From the NCBI GenBank assembly GCA_031554215.1, contig JAVBKF010000241.1, positions 1 through 32,004 on the forward strand: a stretch of DNA of 32,004 nt, given 5' to 3'. The position numbers were made by a program, and so were the translations under genes. The DNA is from JAVBKE01 sp031554215 (GTDB lineage Bacteria; Bacillota; Bacilli; JARBTR01). The notes under the pieces were generated by a model. The model searched no databases. It was given only the letters and a program-made list of their open reading frames with translations, and had not been told where the DNA came from. Of the stretch, positions 1 through 8,100 are shown one piece after another (positions within the stretch are counted from its first letter, which is position 1; each line of letters begins with the position of its first letter).

Positions 1-477
1 ATCAGAAGAATTAAAAATTTGTCCATTTGCTTTGATTGCGCCAATCACATACAAATTACGATAAATAAATTGATTCTCCGCACCATCTTCGATTAAGGCA
101 TCTATTTTGCTTTGGTTGTTTCGTCCTTTGCCACGGATATCTGTGAACAATCCGAAAATTTGCTTCTTCGAGCGACCAGATTTCGCCATCTCAAGCTCAC
201 GCAACAGGGCAAATCGACCAACCTCAGCAGCTACACCGGGATCAATGTCTGTTCCATCAATCACAGCGAAAAGCACTTCTGATGCATCCAAGTAAGTGTT
301 ATCACCATTATAAATCGTTGCGCTATCAGCATAGCCAGACTTATCATTTAAAGCTAGATTTTCTTGCGGCACATATAGACCAATTTTCGGCATTCTAGAA
401 CGAATGCTGAGAGCTAGGTATTCATTAAATAATTGCTCAGACTCTGAAAACAATGGGCTAGCTAAATAAGCTTTCAT
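1..477 (-). CDS. Nucleoside 2-deoxyribosyltransferase family protein (partial, C-terminus beyond window)
   Basis: Reading the minus strand from the ATG at 477 gives 159 open codons running off the left edge, so the C-terminal end is missing. The N-terminus MKAYLASPLFSESE and the segment DGTDIDPGVAAEVGRF (residues 75-89) match the nucleoside 2-deoxyribosyltransferase fold, which exchanges or hydrolyses the base of 2'-deoxynucleosides in nucleotide salvage. In that family the glutamate of the xAxEVG segment (here E85) is the nucleophile and the preceding aspartates contact the sugar. The segment NLYVIGAIKANG (141-152) fits the family's C-terminal part. AGGGAGA about 8 bases upstream supports the start. 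A TATAAT box lies at 504-509, but no convincing -35 box is visible. Whether it is a transferase or a hydrolase cannot be decided from sequence. Confidence 0.8.
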   Translation of the reverse strand, partial: MKAYLASPLFSESEQLFNEYLALSIRSRMPKIGLYVPQENLALNDKSGYADSATIYNGDNTYLDASEVLFAVIDGTDIDPGVAAEVGRFALLRELEMAKSGRSKKQIFGLFTDIRGKGRNNQSKIDALIEDGAENQFIYRNLYVIGAIKANGQIFNSSD

Positions 478-786
478 AGATAATCTCCCTACTTTCATTT
501 TCCATTATAAAGGAATAGTAGACAAAACGAAATCCTATTTCAAAAATATTCATCTTTGGATTAATTTTCGTTTTTCTGATCGCGCCGATTTCTCCCATAA
601 TCAATAGGAGCACTTCATACAATTAGTAGTACCACTTACCCTGTCACTAAGGCAATAGCTACCTGACAATATCATCACAAACAGGTAGAGAATGATTGCT
701 ATCTAACAATTATGCTCTACCTGTTTGCTAATTGACGCGTGCATCAGTGTGAGCGCGTATCCCAAACTTTCTTACCAGGAACGAGA
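478..786. other. Intergenic region with 13-bp inverted repeat
   Basis: No coding frame I trust lies here. It holds the promoter side of the deoxyribosyltransferase gene (TATAAT on the minus strand at 504-509) and a perfect 13-bp inverted repeat, CAAACAGGTAGAG at 678-690 with CTCTACCTGTTTG at 715-727, separated by 24 bases. It sits 60 bases downstream of the VOC gene stop on the minus strand, where it could act as a terminator or 3'-end stabiliser. The T-run after it is poor (GTTTGTGATG). A further CTACCTG at about 658-664 could pair with the same arm, making two mutually exclusive hairpins. Confidence 0.5.
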
Positions 787-1206
787 TCACTTTGGATTAA
801 TCACTGACTCCGCGCACATAATATGCCAAATTACACCAAACTTATCCTGAACACACCCAAACATTTCCGTGTAAAATTGTGGTCCTAATGGCATTAAGAT
901 AGTCCCCCCTTCGCCGAGCTTCTGAAAAGTATCTTCTACTTCCTGCACAGTTGCTAGCGGTATCGCTAGTGTAATCATATCTCCTTGAGTAATCCCGCCC
1001 GGTGAATCACCAAACCAAACACTTGTCCCATTTAGATATAGCCTTGCATGCATCACATGATTCTCTATCCCGCTAGGTACTGGCTTCTCCGCGTTTGGTG
1101 CATCTTTGTAGTACATCACAAATTTATCGGTTACTTCAAATATTGTTTCATAGAAATGGATTGCATCATGACATTGTCCATCAAAATTGATAAAAGGTGT
1201 AATCAT
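787..1206 (-). CDS. PhnB-like VOC superfamily protein
   Basis: A 139-residue single-domain protein of the PhnB / 3-demethylubiquinone-methyltransferase-like branch of the vicinal-oxygen-chelate (glyoxalase) superfamily. It begins MITPFINFDGQCHDAIHFYE, the typical opening beta strand with a helix carrying an AIxFY motif. It continues with the HARLYLNGTSVWFGDS and TLAIPLATVQEVEDTF strands and ends with the EMFGCVQDKFGVIWHIM segment (about 114-130), which is the family's most conserved part. These proteins are usually small cytosolic dimers. Many have no known substrate, so I assign the fold and not a reaction. GAGGAG 6-7 bases before the ATG supports the start, and a TTGGAT-17-TACAAT promoter lies just upstream. 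It appears monocistronic. Confidence 0.88.
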   Translation of the reverse strand: MITPFINFDGQCHDAIHFYETIFEVTDKFVMYYKDAPNAEKPVPSGIENHVMHARLYLNGTSVWFGDSPGGITQGDMITLAIPLATVQEVEDTFQKLGEGGTILMPLGPQFYTEMFGCVQDKFGVIWHIMCAESVINPK

Positions 1207-1244
1207 TTTCTTGCTCCTCTCGTACCAGTATTTTTCTTCACTCT

Positions 1245-1273
1245 ATTGTATCGTATTTGCTGAATTGATCCAA
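1245..1273 (-). promoter_or_regulatory. Sigma-A-type promoter of the VOC gene
   Basis: On the minus strand TTGGAT (1268-1273) is followed after exactly 17 bases by TACAAT (1245-1250). The predicted start near 1238 leaves a leader of about 30 bases with a good Shine-Dalgarno site. The -10 matches 5 of 6 consensus positions; the -35 matches mainly in TTG. Confidence 0.5.
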
Positions 1274-1504
1274 AAAGAATTTGCGGAGATATCCGCCATC
1301 GAGCACCACGCATACCGGTGACGATATTTTAGTGGATTGACAAGTACCGGCTCTGGTTGAACATCACATAGTGATCGCGTGATTCCGATTAATTCTGCCA
1401 CTTTTGCTATAAAACCCGCTATAAAATACCGATTCATCCTTGAGAATCAGGTTAAATAGCAGTAAGATTAAAGGTATATTTACTATAATGGAGTTGCTAT
1501 TCAT

Positions 1505-2506
1505 ATGAAATACCGTATTGGTTATCGTACTTTCAAAACAGCTTTGGCTGTTCCGATTGCTGTCTATTTGGCGATGCTAATCAATTTGGAGAGTTACACA
1601 ACGGCCGGTGTCATCGCCATACTTTGTGTTCAACCAACGAAACGACGGTCACTGAGATTTGCCTTAGATATTTTCTTTTGTGCGCTAGCAGGGACAATTC
1701 TAGCACTTGTCATCCTGAGTTTATTTGGCTATACCATTCTTGGTCTAGGCTTGTTATTCCTCTTCTACATTCCGATTCCTGTCACTTTTAATATTAGAAA
1801 CGGGATTGTCATCGGGGCCGTGGTCATTCTTGCCCTGTTTGTCTCTGGCGATATTACGCTAGATGTCATTAAGAATTCCTTTTGGCTAGTAGCGATTGGG
1901 GGCGGAACAGCACTTTCCATGAATCTGTTTATGCCGAATATCACCGAAACATTAGCGAAACGAAAAATAGCGATTGAAGATGATTACCGGAAGGTATTCA
2001 AGCAAATTGCTTCACACCTTAACGGGTATGGGCACGAGGAAAATACCGAAGTACTAAACGGACTACATAAAGAAATAGACCGAGCAAAGTCACTTGCTTT
2101 TGTCGACATCGAAAACCATTTCCTAAGACATGAGGATCGGCTCTATCAATATTTCCATATGCGTCAAGACCAACTCGGCATCTTAAAAAGGATTGATGAA
2201 TTGGCAAAATCAGTGAAAACGCACTCAGAGGAAAGTGTTAAAATTGCTCAGTTTATTTTAGGGCTAACCGATAGTTTACACCATTTCAAAAGTACAAAAA
2301 CCAACCGAGAAATGTTGACTGTTATGACCAATGACTTTGAAAATTTACCACTGCCAACATCGAAAGAAACGTTCATTCATCGAGCGACGCTCCTGCAGCT
2401 ATTGAAGGAACTGAACGCCTACTTACTTGTGAAAGAGTCCATGCAAGAAGTCAATGACGCGGTGATGAAGAAGGAATCTGGTACAAAATCAGTTCGTTCT
2501 AGATGA
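1505..2506 (+). CDS. Aromatic acid exporter family (FUSC-like, DUF939) membrane protein
   Basis: A 333-residue membrane protein. The N-terminal 145 residues contain about five to six hydrophobic segments (roughly 12-28, 31-45, 53-70, 72-95, 99-114, 125-143). The rest is a soluble, helical, charged domain. This layout and the opening GYRTFKTALAVPIAVYLAML fit the Gram-positive DUF939 / aromatic-acid-exporter family, half-size relatives of the FUSC exporters (B. subtilis YqjA type). Their substrates are mostly unproven, so export of organic acids is only a family-level suggestion. Weak GGAG at 1490-1493, 11 bases from the ATG, is the only ribosome binding site visible. No neighbouring gene gives a functional hint. 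No clear terminator follows; the stop lies three bases before a 20-bp direct repeat. Confidence 0.82.
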   Translation: MKYRIGYRTFKTALAVPIAVYLAMLINLESYTTAGVIAILCVQPTKRRSLRFALDIFFCALAGTILALVILSLFGYTILGLGLLFLFYIPIPVTFNIRNGIVIGAVVILALFVSGDITLDVIKNSFWLVAIGGGTALSMNLFMPNITETLAKRKIAIEDDYRKVFKQIASHLNGYGHEENTEVLNGLHKEIDRAKSLAFVDIENHFLRHEDRLYQYFHMRQDQLGILKRIDELAKSVKTHSEESVKIAQFILGLTDSLHHFKSTKTNREMLTVMTNDFENLPLPTSKETFIHRATLLQLLKELNAYLLVKESMQEVNDAVMKKESGTKSVRSR

Positions 2507-2732
2507 CAAACTAATTGTGTCAATCAAACGCTATCAATAATGAAGCGATTACTTGCGGTTGTGATGAATATCAACTACTAATTGTGTCAATCAAACTAGT
2601 GGTCCCCCTCAAGTTTCCAATTCTCCCATTCAGCCAATCAAATTGCTTGAAGCGTTCCTTCATTTCATTCCGGCAGTGGCCATTATTCTGGTCGCTTTTC
2701 TTCGCTGTTCCTGCCTTTTACAGAATCTTCAT
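2507..2732 (+). repeat. Pair of exact 20-bp direct repeats downstream of the exporter gene
   Basis: ACTAATTGTGTCAATCAAAC occurs exactly at 2510-2529 and again at 2577-2596. The first copy begins three bases after the TGA of the exporter gene. The core TTGTGTCA recurs in inverted orientation (TGACACAA) at 2763-2770, just past the -10 box of the gerP promoter. The rest of this interval holds no convincing gene. Confidence 0.6.
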
Positions 2733-2761
2733 CACCCTTTTGCCCAATTGTTCATAAATTA
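2733..2761 (+). promoter_or_regulatory. Sigma-K-type promoter of the gerP operon
   Basis: CACC (2733-2736), a 16-base spacer, then CATAAATTA (2753-2761) fits the sigma-K pattern (mACm, 16 bases, CATAnnnTA) exactly. The gerP operon in B. subtilis and B. cereus is known to be transcribed in the mother cell under sigma-K. Here the predicted start is near 2769, about 20 bases before the gerPA ATG. GerE control is possible but I could not identify a site with confidence. Confidence 0.7.
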
Positions 2762-2789
2762 GTGACACAAACTAAAGTAGGTGGCACCG

Positions 2790-3011
2790 ATGCCCGCACT
2801 TGTTGGGGTTATTCAGATTGTATCGATTGCTAATGCTGGTGTTTTTAATGTCGGTGATGTCTATAAAATGACACCGATTTCGACGTCTAAAGCCTTTGCA
2901 GGCGCGGGGTCTTTTAACACTGGTGAAAAGGTCACAATTGATAACAATTACAGCACAACAAACACGTATGACCAAGATGGATTTGATCAACCGATTGCTT
3001 TCACGTTCTAA
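2790..3011 (+). CDS. gerPA: Spore germination protein GerPA
   Basis: A 73-residue protein starting MPALVGVIQIVSIANAG and containing FNVGDVYKMTPISTSKAFAG, the signature of the GerPA/GerPF family (gerPF at the end of the operon is its paralogue). GerP proteins are made in the mother cell and placed in the spore coat, where they help small germinants pass through the coat to receptors on the inner membrane. They do not bind germinants themselves. I chose the ATG at 2790 over the in-frame GTG at 2781 because AGGTGG sits 5 bases before it and because the family begins MPA. It is the first gene of six on one strand, which is the basis for naming it gerPA. Confidence 0.9.
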   Translation: MPALVGVIQIVSIANAGVFNVGDVYKMTPISTSKAFAGAGSFNTGEKVTIDNNYSTTNTYDQDGFDQPIAFTF

Positions 3012-3031
3012 CCTAAGCAAGAGAGGAATGA

Positions 3032-3235
3032 ATGACAATGAACTTCTACATTACACAATCAATTCAGATTAACATGATCAAAATTAGCGCCATTGTCAAC
3101 TCCAGTGTTTTTCAAATCGGCAGCGCTGGGATTATTAAACCAGTGTCAAAGCTTGCCAACACTGGAGGATACGCTACTCCGGCGACTGAGGCAGAAAAGA
3201 ATATGTTAATCCCCTTCAAATACAAAAGGGATTAA
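3032..3235 (+). CDS. gerPB: Spore germination protein GerPB
   Basis: A 67-residue protein. The segment NFYITQSIQINMIKISAIVNSSVFQIGSAG carries the GerPB pattern: a short N-terminal strand, then NSSVxQIGSAG, then a variable proline-containing tail. It is a small spore-coat protein of the same permeability system as its neighbours. AGAGG lies 5 bases before the ATG at 3032. A second ATG at 3038 would give MNFYITQ, which looks more like family N-termini but leaves an 11-base spacing, so the exact start is uncertain by two codons. It lies 20 bases after gerPA. Confidence 0.88.
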   Translation: MTMNFYITQSIQINMIKISAIVNSSVFQIGSAGIIKPVSKLANTGGYATPATEAEKNMLIPFKYKRD

Positions 3236-3298
3236 ACCAAGCAATGCCCTGCATAGAATCATCATAATGCGTATTTTGTTTGGAAGGTGGCGGGTTCA

Positions 3299-3910
3299 AT
3301 GCAGTTTGATTGGAACGCATATCTTTTTCAGATACAAGAAATGATGAAAATGCAAGATCAAAAAATTGCTCGGCTTGAAGAAGAAGTCACTCGGTTACGG
3401 ATCAAAGTTGCTGAACTGGGCGACCGACCCGCTATTCATGTGGACAAAATAGAATATAAATTCGATCAGCTAAAGGTGGAAACACTTGAAGGCACCCTTA
3501 ATATCGGACTCAATCCGGCAGATGCAGAAAATTTAGAAGCATTAGCTGTCAATCACGAGAACCCATTAACACCGTTCCTATTTCAGGACCGAGAACTATT
3601 AGTGCAACAACTTGTTGGCGACGTCTCACAGTATCTCGAAAAAGAACGCGCAAGACTTCTAAAGGAGTCGGCCATTACAAAAGACAGTCCAATCAATGAG
3701 CAAGTAGCTGAATTTATTATTCAAGATATTCTTAGACAGTTACCACACCGCGCGAGCCTTTACCTAGATCAAACCCCTATTTATGACCGAACCGTTGAGC
3801 GTTTACCGCTCATTACCGAACGCGTTCGCGAGAAATTGATTCGCGATATTGATTTTGCTATTCTCAAATTTATTAATGATAATCCAAGAGGCCCATCGGT
3901 ATCTGAATAA
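3299..3910 (+). CDS. gerPC: Spore germination protein GerPC
   Basis: A 203-residue hydrophilic protein, the largest of the GerP set and close to the usual length of about 205. Residues 10-50 form a predicted coiled coil (MMKMQDQKIARLEEEVTRLR). A beta-rich part follows (HVDKIEYKFDQLKVETLEGTLNIGLNP, about 60-87), then a helical C-terminal half ending in LPLITERVREKLIRDIDFAI. This order matches GerPC. The ATG at 3299 follows AAGGTGG by 8 bases and is preferred to a GTG four codons upstream. GerPC is reported to be important for the assembly of the other GerP proteins in B. cereus; that is family knowledge, not visible here. Confidence 0.88.
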   Translation: MQFDWNAYLFQIQEMMKMQDQKIARLEEEVTRLRIKVAELGDRPAIHVDKIEYKFDQLKVETLEGTLNIGLNPADAENLEALAVNHENPLTPFLFQDRELLVQQLVGDVSQYLEKERARLLKESAITKDSPINEQVAEFIIQDILRQLPHRASLYLDQTPIYDRTVERLPLITERVREKLIRDIDFAILKFINDNPRGPSVSE

Positions 3911-3993
3911 CCCATCCACGGCTTTGAAAGCCCGTAAAACAAGTAGGGCACTACTGATTCTATTTTTTCATTTTTTTATAAGGGGGATTCACG

Positions 3994-4179
3994 ATGATGG
4001 TTTTTCAAGTAACAAATGAAGAGATGACAATCGGAACGATTCAATTATTAGCAGTTGCAAGTTCTTCTCTTTTTAAAATTGGTGACACACAGTCAATTCA
4101 GCTATTCTCTGCTTTTGATACACCGCCCGAATCTCTGATTATTGGACCTTTCGCTGCGATTACGCCAGGCGCGAAATAA
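3994..4179 (+). CDS. gerPD: Spore germination protein GerPD
   Basis: A 61-residue protein with IGTIQLLAVASSSLFKIGDTQSIQ (about 12-35), the same strand-SSSxxxIGD pattern seen in GerPB and GerPE, and a short proline-rich tail. Its position as fourth gene and its size fit GerPD. AGGGGG lies 7 bases before the ATG. A second ATG follows immediately, so the start could be one codon later. An 83-base gap separates it from gerPC. Its TAA shares one base with the ATG of gerPE (TAATG), suggesting translational coupling. Confidence 0.86.
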   Translation: MMVFQVTNEEMTIGTIQLLAVASSSLFKIGDTQSIQLFSAFDTPPESLIIGPFAAITPGAK

Positions 4180-4610
4180 TGTGGCAACGGATGTCGAAAG
4201 TGGACTACATTGATATCAATATCCTCTCTTACTCAAGCGTAGTAACGCTTGGCGACATACAATACTTGGATAGTGTCCGCTATACTTACGCAATGCACCG
4301 TGAAAAGGAACTGTTTTTTGGACGAGAAGGCAGTGTTTCAAATCCAAAAGTATTTCGTGAAGTACCAGAGTTTGAACCTTTGTATGAAGATATTCAAATG
4401 GATTTCATTCATATCAATCCTTGTCTACATGTGCCTTCTGTTAAAATATTAGCTGTTTCCAATAACGGATTCTTTCAGGTTGGCAACGGTGACAGCGTTT
4501 ATATGGAGAATCGCACAATGAACGTTCGCCATTTGGAACGAGATAGACGAACGAACCCGACGACAAAATCACAAATAGATGGTAATTGCGAAGTCGGCGG
4601 CGCTATTTAA
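4179..4610 (+). CDS. gerPE: Spore germination protein GerPE
   Basis: A 143-residue protein that opens MWQRMSKVDYIDINILSYSSVVTLGD, matching the GerPE pattern of an N-terminal MxxRxSxV followed by a strand and SSVxxxGD. A second similar module, SVKILAVSNNGFFQVGNGDS, lies at about 87-106. It starts inside the gerPD stop codon and has only a weak Shine-Dalgarno site, consistent with coupled translation. The N-terminal match favours this ATG over the one at 4191. At 143 residues it is somewhat longer than I expect for the family (roughly 120-130). The extra length is mainly in the charged C-terminal tail from residue 110 on. Confidence 0.85.
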   Translation: MWQRMSKVDYIDINILSYSSVVTLGDIQYLDSVRYTYAMHREKELFFGREGSVSNPKVFREVPEFEPLYEDIQMDFIHINPCLHVPSVKILAVSNNGFFQVGNGDSVYMENRTMNVRHLERDRRTNPTTKSQIDGNCEVGGAI

Positions 4611-4640
4611 GTGAGGAAACTAATTGGAAGGAGGGGTATC

Positions 4641-4859
4641 ATGCCAGCAATCGTTGGGCCTGTGCAGGTATTTAATGTGGGAGGCGGAGCCTTGCAGTTC
4701 GGCGACACATTCATTATGTCTCCGAAATCAGCTTCCAAAAGTATTGCCGGATCAGGCGCTGGAAACACCGGCGCTTTCATTCTGACAAATAATGCGATTA
4801 GTATCAATAACACACTTGATGTCAATGCCGTGGATCAGCCAATTTTGGCAAATAATTGA
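4641..4859 (+). CDS. gerPF: Spore germination protein GerPF
   Basis: A 72-residue paralogue of the first gene of the operon. It starts MPAIVGPVQVFNVGGGALQF and contains QFGDTFIMSPKSASKSIAGSG, then a segment ending in NTLDVNAVDQPILANN. The two share MPA.VG, FGD/VGD, SPKSASK/SPISTSK and the AGxGxxNTG motif. It has a strong GGAAGGAGG site about 7 bases before the ATG. An upstream in-frame GTG at 4611 is rejected because the family begins MPA. It is the last gene of the operon and is followed 27 bases later by a strong terminator. Confidence 0.9.
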   Translation: MPAIVGPVQVFNVGGGALQFGDTFIMSPKSASKSIAGSGAGNTGAFILTNNAISINNTLDVNAVDQPILANN

Positions 4860-4886
4860 CAATTTGATCAGCATGTTTCATCAATC

Positions 4887-4938
4887 GTCCGCGCCAAATC
4901 CCTTTTTGTATAAAAGAGACTTGGCGCGGACTTCTTTT
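4887..4938 (+). terminator. Rho-independent terminator of the gerP operon
   Basis: GTCCGCGCCAA (4887-4897) pairs perfectly with TTGGCGCGGAC (4921-4931), followed by TTCTTTT. The intervening bases can extend the hairpin (CTTTT and AAAAG around a short loop). On the minus strand there is no T-run, so it would not end addA transcripts efficiently. Confidence 0.85.
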
Positions 4939-5112
4939 GCAAGTGCGTTCTCCTTCGCTCTTGGCAGGCTCAGAAGTATCCGTCTTTCATCACCCAACAC
5001 TTGGACGGTATTTGCATTACCTGATCGTATTTGTGTGCATCCCCACAGGAGATCAGTGGTTTCGTAGTGTAATCGGTACGCATTTGCAGTACTGGTTTGT
5101 CAGTAGTGCCTG
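4939..5112. other. Convergent gap between the gerP terminator and addA stop
   Basis: No gene or clear addA terminator is visible. In B. subtilis this junction contains sbcD, sbcC and hlpB, none of which is here. A weak imperfect hairpin (TACTG and CAGTA near 5090-5106) is the only structure seen. Confidence 0.4.
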
Positions 5113-8100
5113 TTACAGCAATAATTCATTACCACCATCATCAAAAAAGTACAAGCAGCGTACTGAAACTTTTTTTCTGGTAATTTGCTCAATCGCTTTT
5201 GTATATAATTCAATTTGCTTTTGGTAACGGTCTTGTAACACTGGTTTCATTTCGGTGAAACTGCTCGCAATCCGGTCCGTTTTATAATCAACGAGTACAA
5301 TTTCGTCATGCGGACCGAGAAACATACAGTCAATAACGCCCTGTACAAGAATATTTTCACTGCCGCCTTGCCAGTTTGGATAGACTTCGGATGCTGGAAC
5401 CATTAATGAGAATGGCATTTCTCGCCATACATGCTCAGCTGTAATCACCTGTTGCCCAATCCCTGATTGATAGAACTGAAGCACTTGTTCGCAGTTAATC
5501 ACTTCTCTTTGTGCTGGGGTGATCAGTTCCCTTTGAACAAGTGCGTCAACTGAGGATGTGATCGCTTCCAGTGAAATTTCACCCGCTAAATCAATATGCT
5601 CCATCACCAAATGCATTAAAGTCCCACGTTCAGCTGGTGTAATGGCTTGTTCTTGCATAAACCGCGGCCGCGGTAGGCTACTCGATAGCCTGTCTGTATG
5701 ACCCGTTACTGACGCTGATTGCTCGGTTTGACTATTTGTAATTTCAGCTAACTGCAGCGCCTCTACGCCTCCGTCTACTACAAGCCTATCTTGATTCGTT
5801 TGTTTGGGATCAAGTAACACGTCAAAGCTTAACTGGATCGTATCCTCGTCTAACCCGTCCGGCGGGGTTTGCTCGGAACCATGAAGCGCTTCCATTACAG
5901 GGTTAGGTGCAGTTGCCGGATTGAATGCCATCACGGGTTCTGAACTAGAATTTACCTCACCTTGATCGCGAAAACGTTCTTCGCTGACATCCGGCAGTAA
6001 GTCGTCTGCCGCCAGCTCGTCCGCCTCTTGGCTCATTCGCTTAATCTCAGTCACAGACTGCTTGGCTTTAAATTTTGTTGCGGCAACTGACGGATACTGC
6101 CAATCCATTTGAAAAACGACTTGCTCAAGATGCTCCGATTGCAAGTCTACTTTTTCATAATGATGAACCGCTTCCGGCAAATCTGTATGATCCTGACTCA
6201 CCTCTTCTGATATAGTCCAATCTAGCTCCCCAACTTTCCGGTAAATTAATCGCCATTTTGAAGGATGATCTCTAGTTGTAGTTGCCAAATTTCCATCGTA
6301 ATAATTCTCTGAAAATCCTGTTTCTAATAATGACTGAGCAGCAGAGTGTCCTACCAATGCAGGACCAATCCAATCAAGATAGCATGATGCATTCGCTCTT
6401 GTACTCCCAGACAACAACCACTCTGGATTTTGCTGATGAATCGCCCAACGTTGCACATTTTTCTCTGCATTTTTGACAGTGGCAAACAGCAGTAGCCGTT
6501 CTTTCGCTCTTGTCATTGCTACATAGAGCACGCGCATTTCCTCCGATGCTGACTCTAGCTGCTTTTTATGGAGCAATGCACGCCGAAATAAGGAGTCACG
6601 CATGATCCGCTTCTCTGTATCAACATATTTCATGGCGACACCTAAATCCTTGTCAATTAAGTACTGACTCCGCAAATCTATCTTGTTAAACTGGCGTGCT
6701 AGTCCGCCTATTAATACGACGGGAAACTCAAGTCCCTTACTCGCATGGACCGACATCACGCGCACCACATTTTCTTGTTCACCAATGCTGGATACTTCAC
6801 CCAGATCATCACCTCGCTCACGTAAACGATCAATAAACCGAAGAAAACGGAAAATCCCTCTGAATGAACTATTCTCAAATTCTTTTGCGCGGGTATACAA
6901 TCCCAGTAAATTAGTCTGCCTTTGTTTTCCCCGAGGTAATCCCGCTACAAAATCGACAAAATTGGTCTCACGATAGACTGTCCAAATCAATTGCGCCACT
7001 GACTCATGTTTAGCATCTCTGGTCCATTTTTCCAGTCGTGACAAGAATCGAATGAGCTTCACCTTCAAGCCGCGATCTCCGCTACTATTTAAGGCGCAAC
7101 TTTTTACCGCTTCATAGAATGGTTCTCTCGGCATTGCCAATCTAATTTCCGCAAGTTGGTTCGATGTACAGCCAACGAGCGGTGAACGCAAGACTGCCGC
7201 AAGTGGAATATCCTGATACGGATTATCAATCACTTTCAATAAACTGAGCATGGTACTAACTTCCGTTGTCTCAAAATAACCTTGGTTCATTTCAGCATAA
7301 ATCGGTATCCCTAGCTCTGTAAATGATTCTAGACAATCGGCATACCAGGTTCTCGAACGATAGAGAATGACGATATCGCGGTACTCAAGTGGTCGGTACG
7401 TTTTCTTCCGCAAATCATATACCTCAGTCCCATCTGCCATTAACCTCAAAACTGCCTGCGCCATTTCTTGCGTTTCAAGACGGGCCGCAGTTAGTTCCGC
7501 TTCTTCATCATCTGTCTGATCGAGTACTGCACCGAGTTCATCATGCGTTGATGCAGCGACCTTCGCTGTAGCTGTTTGCGCCTGGTCAAGCAGATGTAAC
7601 TCGGTTGGGAAACTGGCACCATCATCGGGAAAACGCGCCCCTTTTTTCAAACTGGCATCTTGATCATAATTCACCTCACCGATTTGCCGGCTCATGATTC
7701 GTTTGAAGATATAATTAACGCCATCAACAACTTCACTGCGACTACGAAAATTTTGATTCAAATCAATCACAAGTCCTGTATCGCTCGGTATAAAGGTAAA
7801 CTGCTGATACTTTGCAGTAAATATAGCCGGGTCCGCAAGCCTGAAACGATAAATCGACTGCTTCACATCGCCCACCATAAATAAATTTCCAGCCTCCTCA
7901 GTAGGCTTTTTAATACATTGCAATATCATTTCCTGTACATTGTTGGTGTCCTGATACTCATCGACTAGCACCTCAACAAAATGCTCCTGATATTCGCGTG
8001 CGATCTCGGATGGCTTAACGACCCCGTTCTCCTTTGTTGTGAGAATCTCCAAAGCCAAATGTTCTAAGTCACTGAAATCAACGAGATTCTTCTCTTTTTT

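Noticed and set aside
1243..1437. 64-codon minus-strand open frame between the VOC and exporter genes
   Set aside because: It overlaps the VOC promoter, has no ribosome binding site and resembles no family I know.
2781..2789. GTG at 2781 as gerPA start
   Set aside because: It lies within the AGGTGG ribosome binding site for the ATG at 2790, and the family starts MPA.
4887..4938. Use of the gerP terminator by addA as well
   Set aside because: The minus strand lacks a T-run after the stem.
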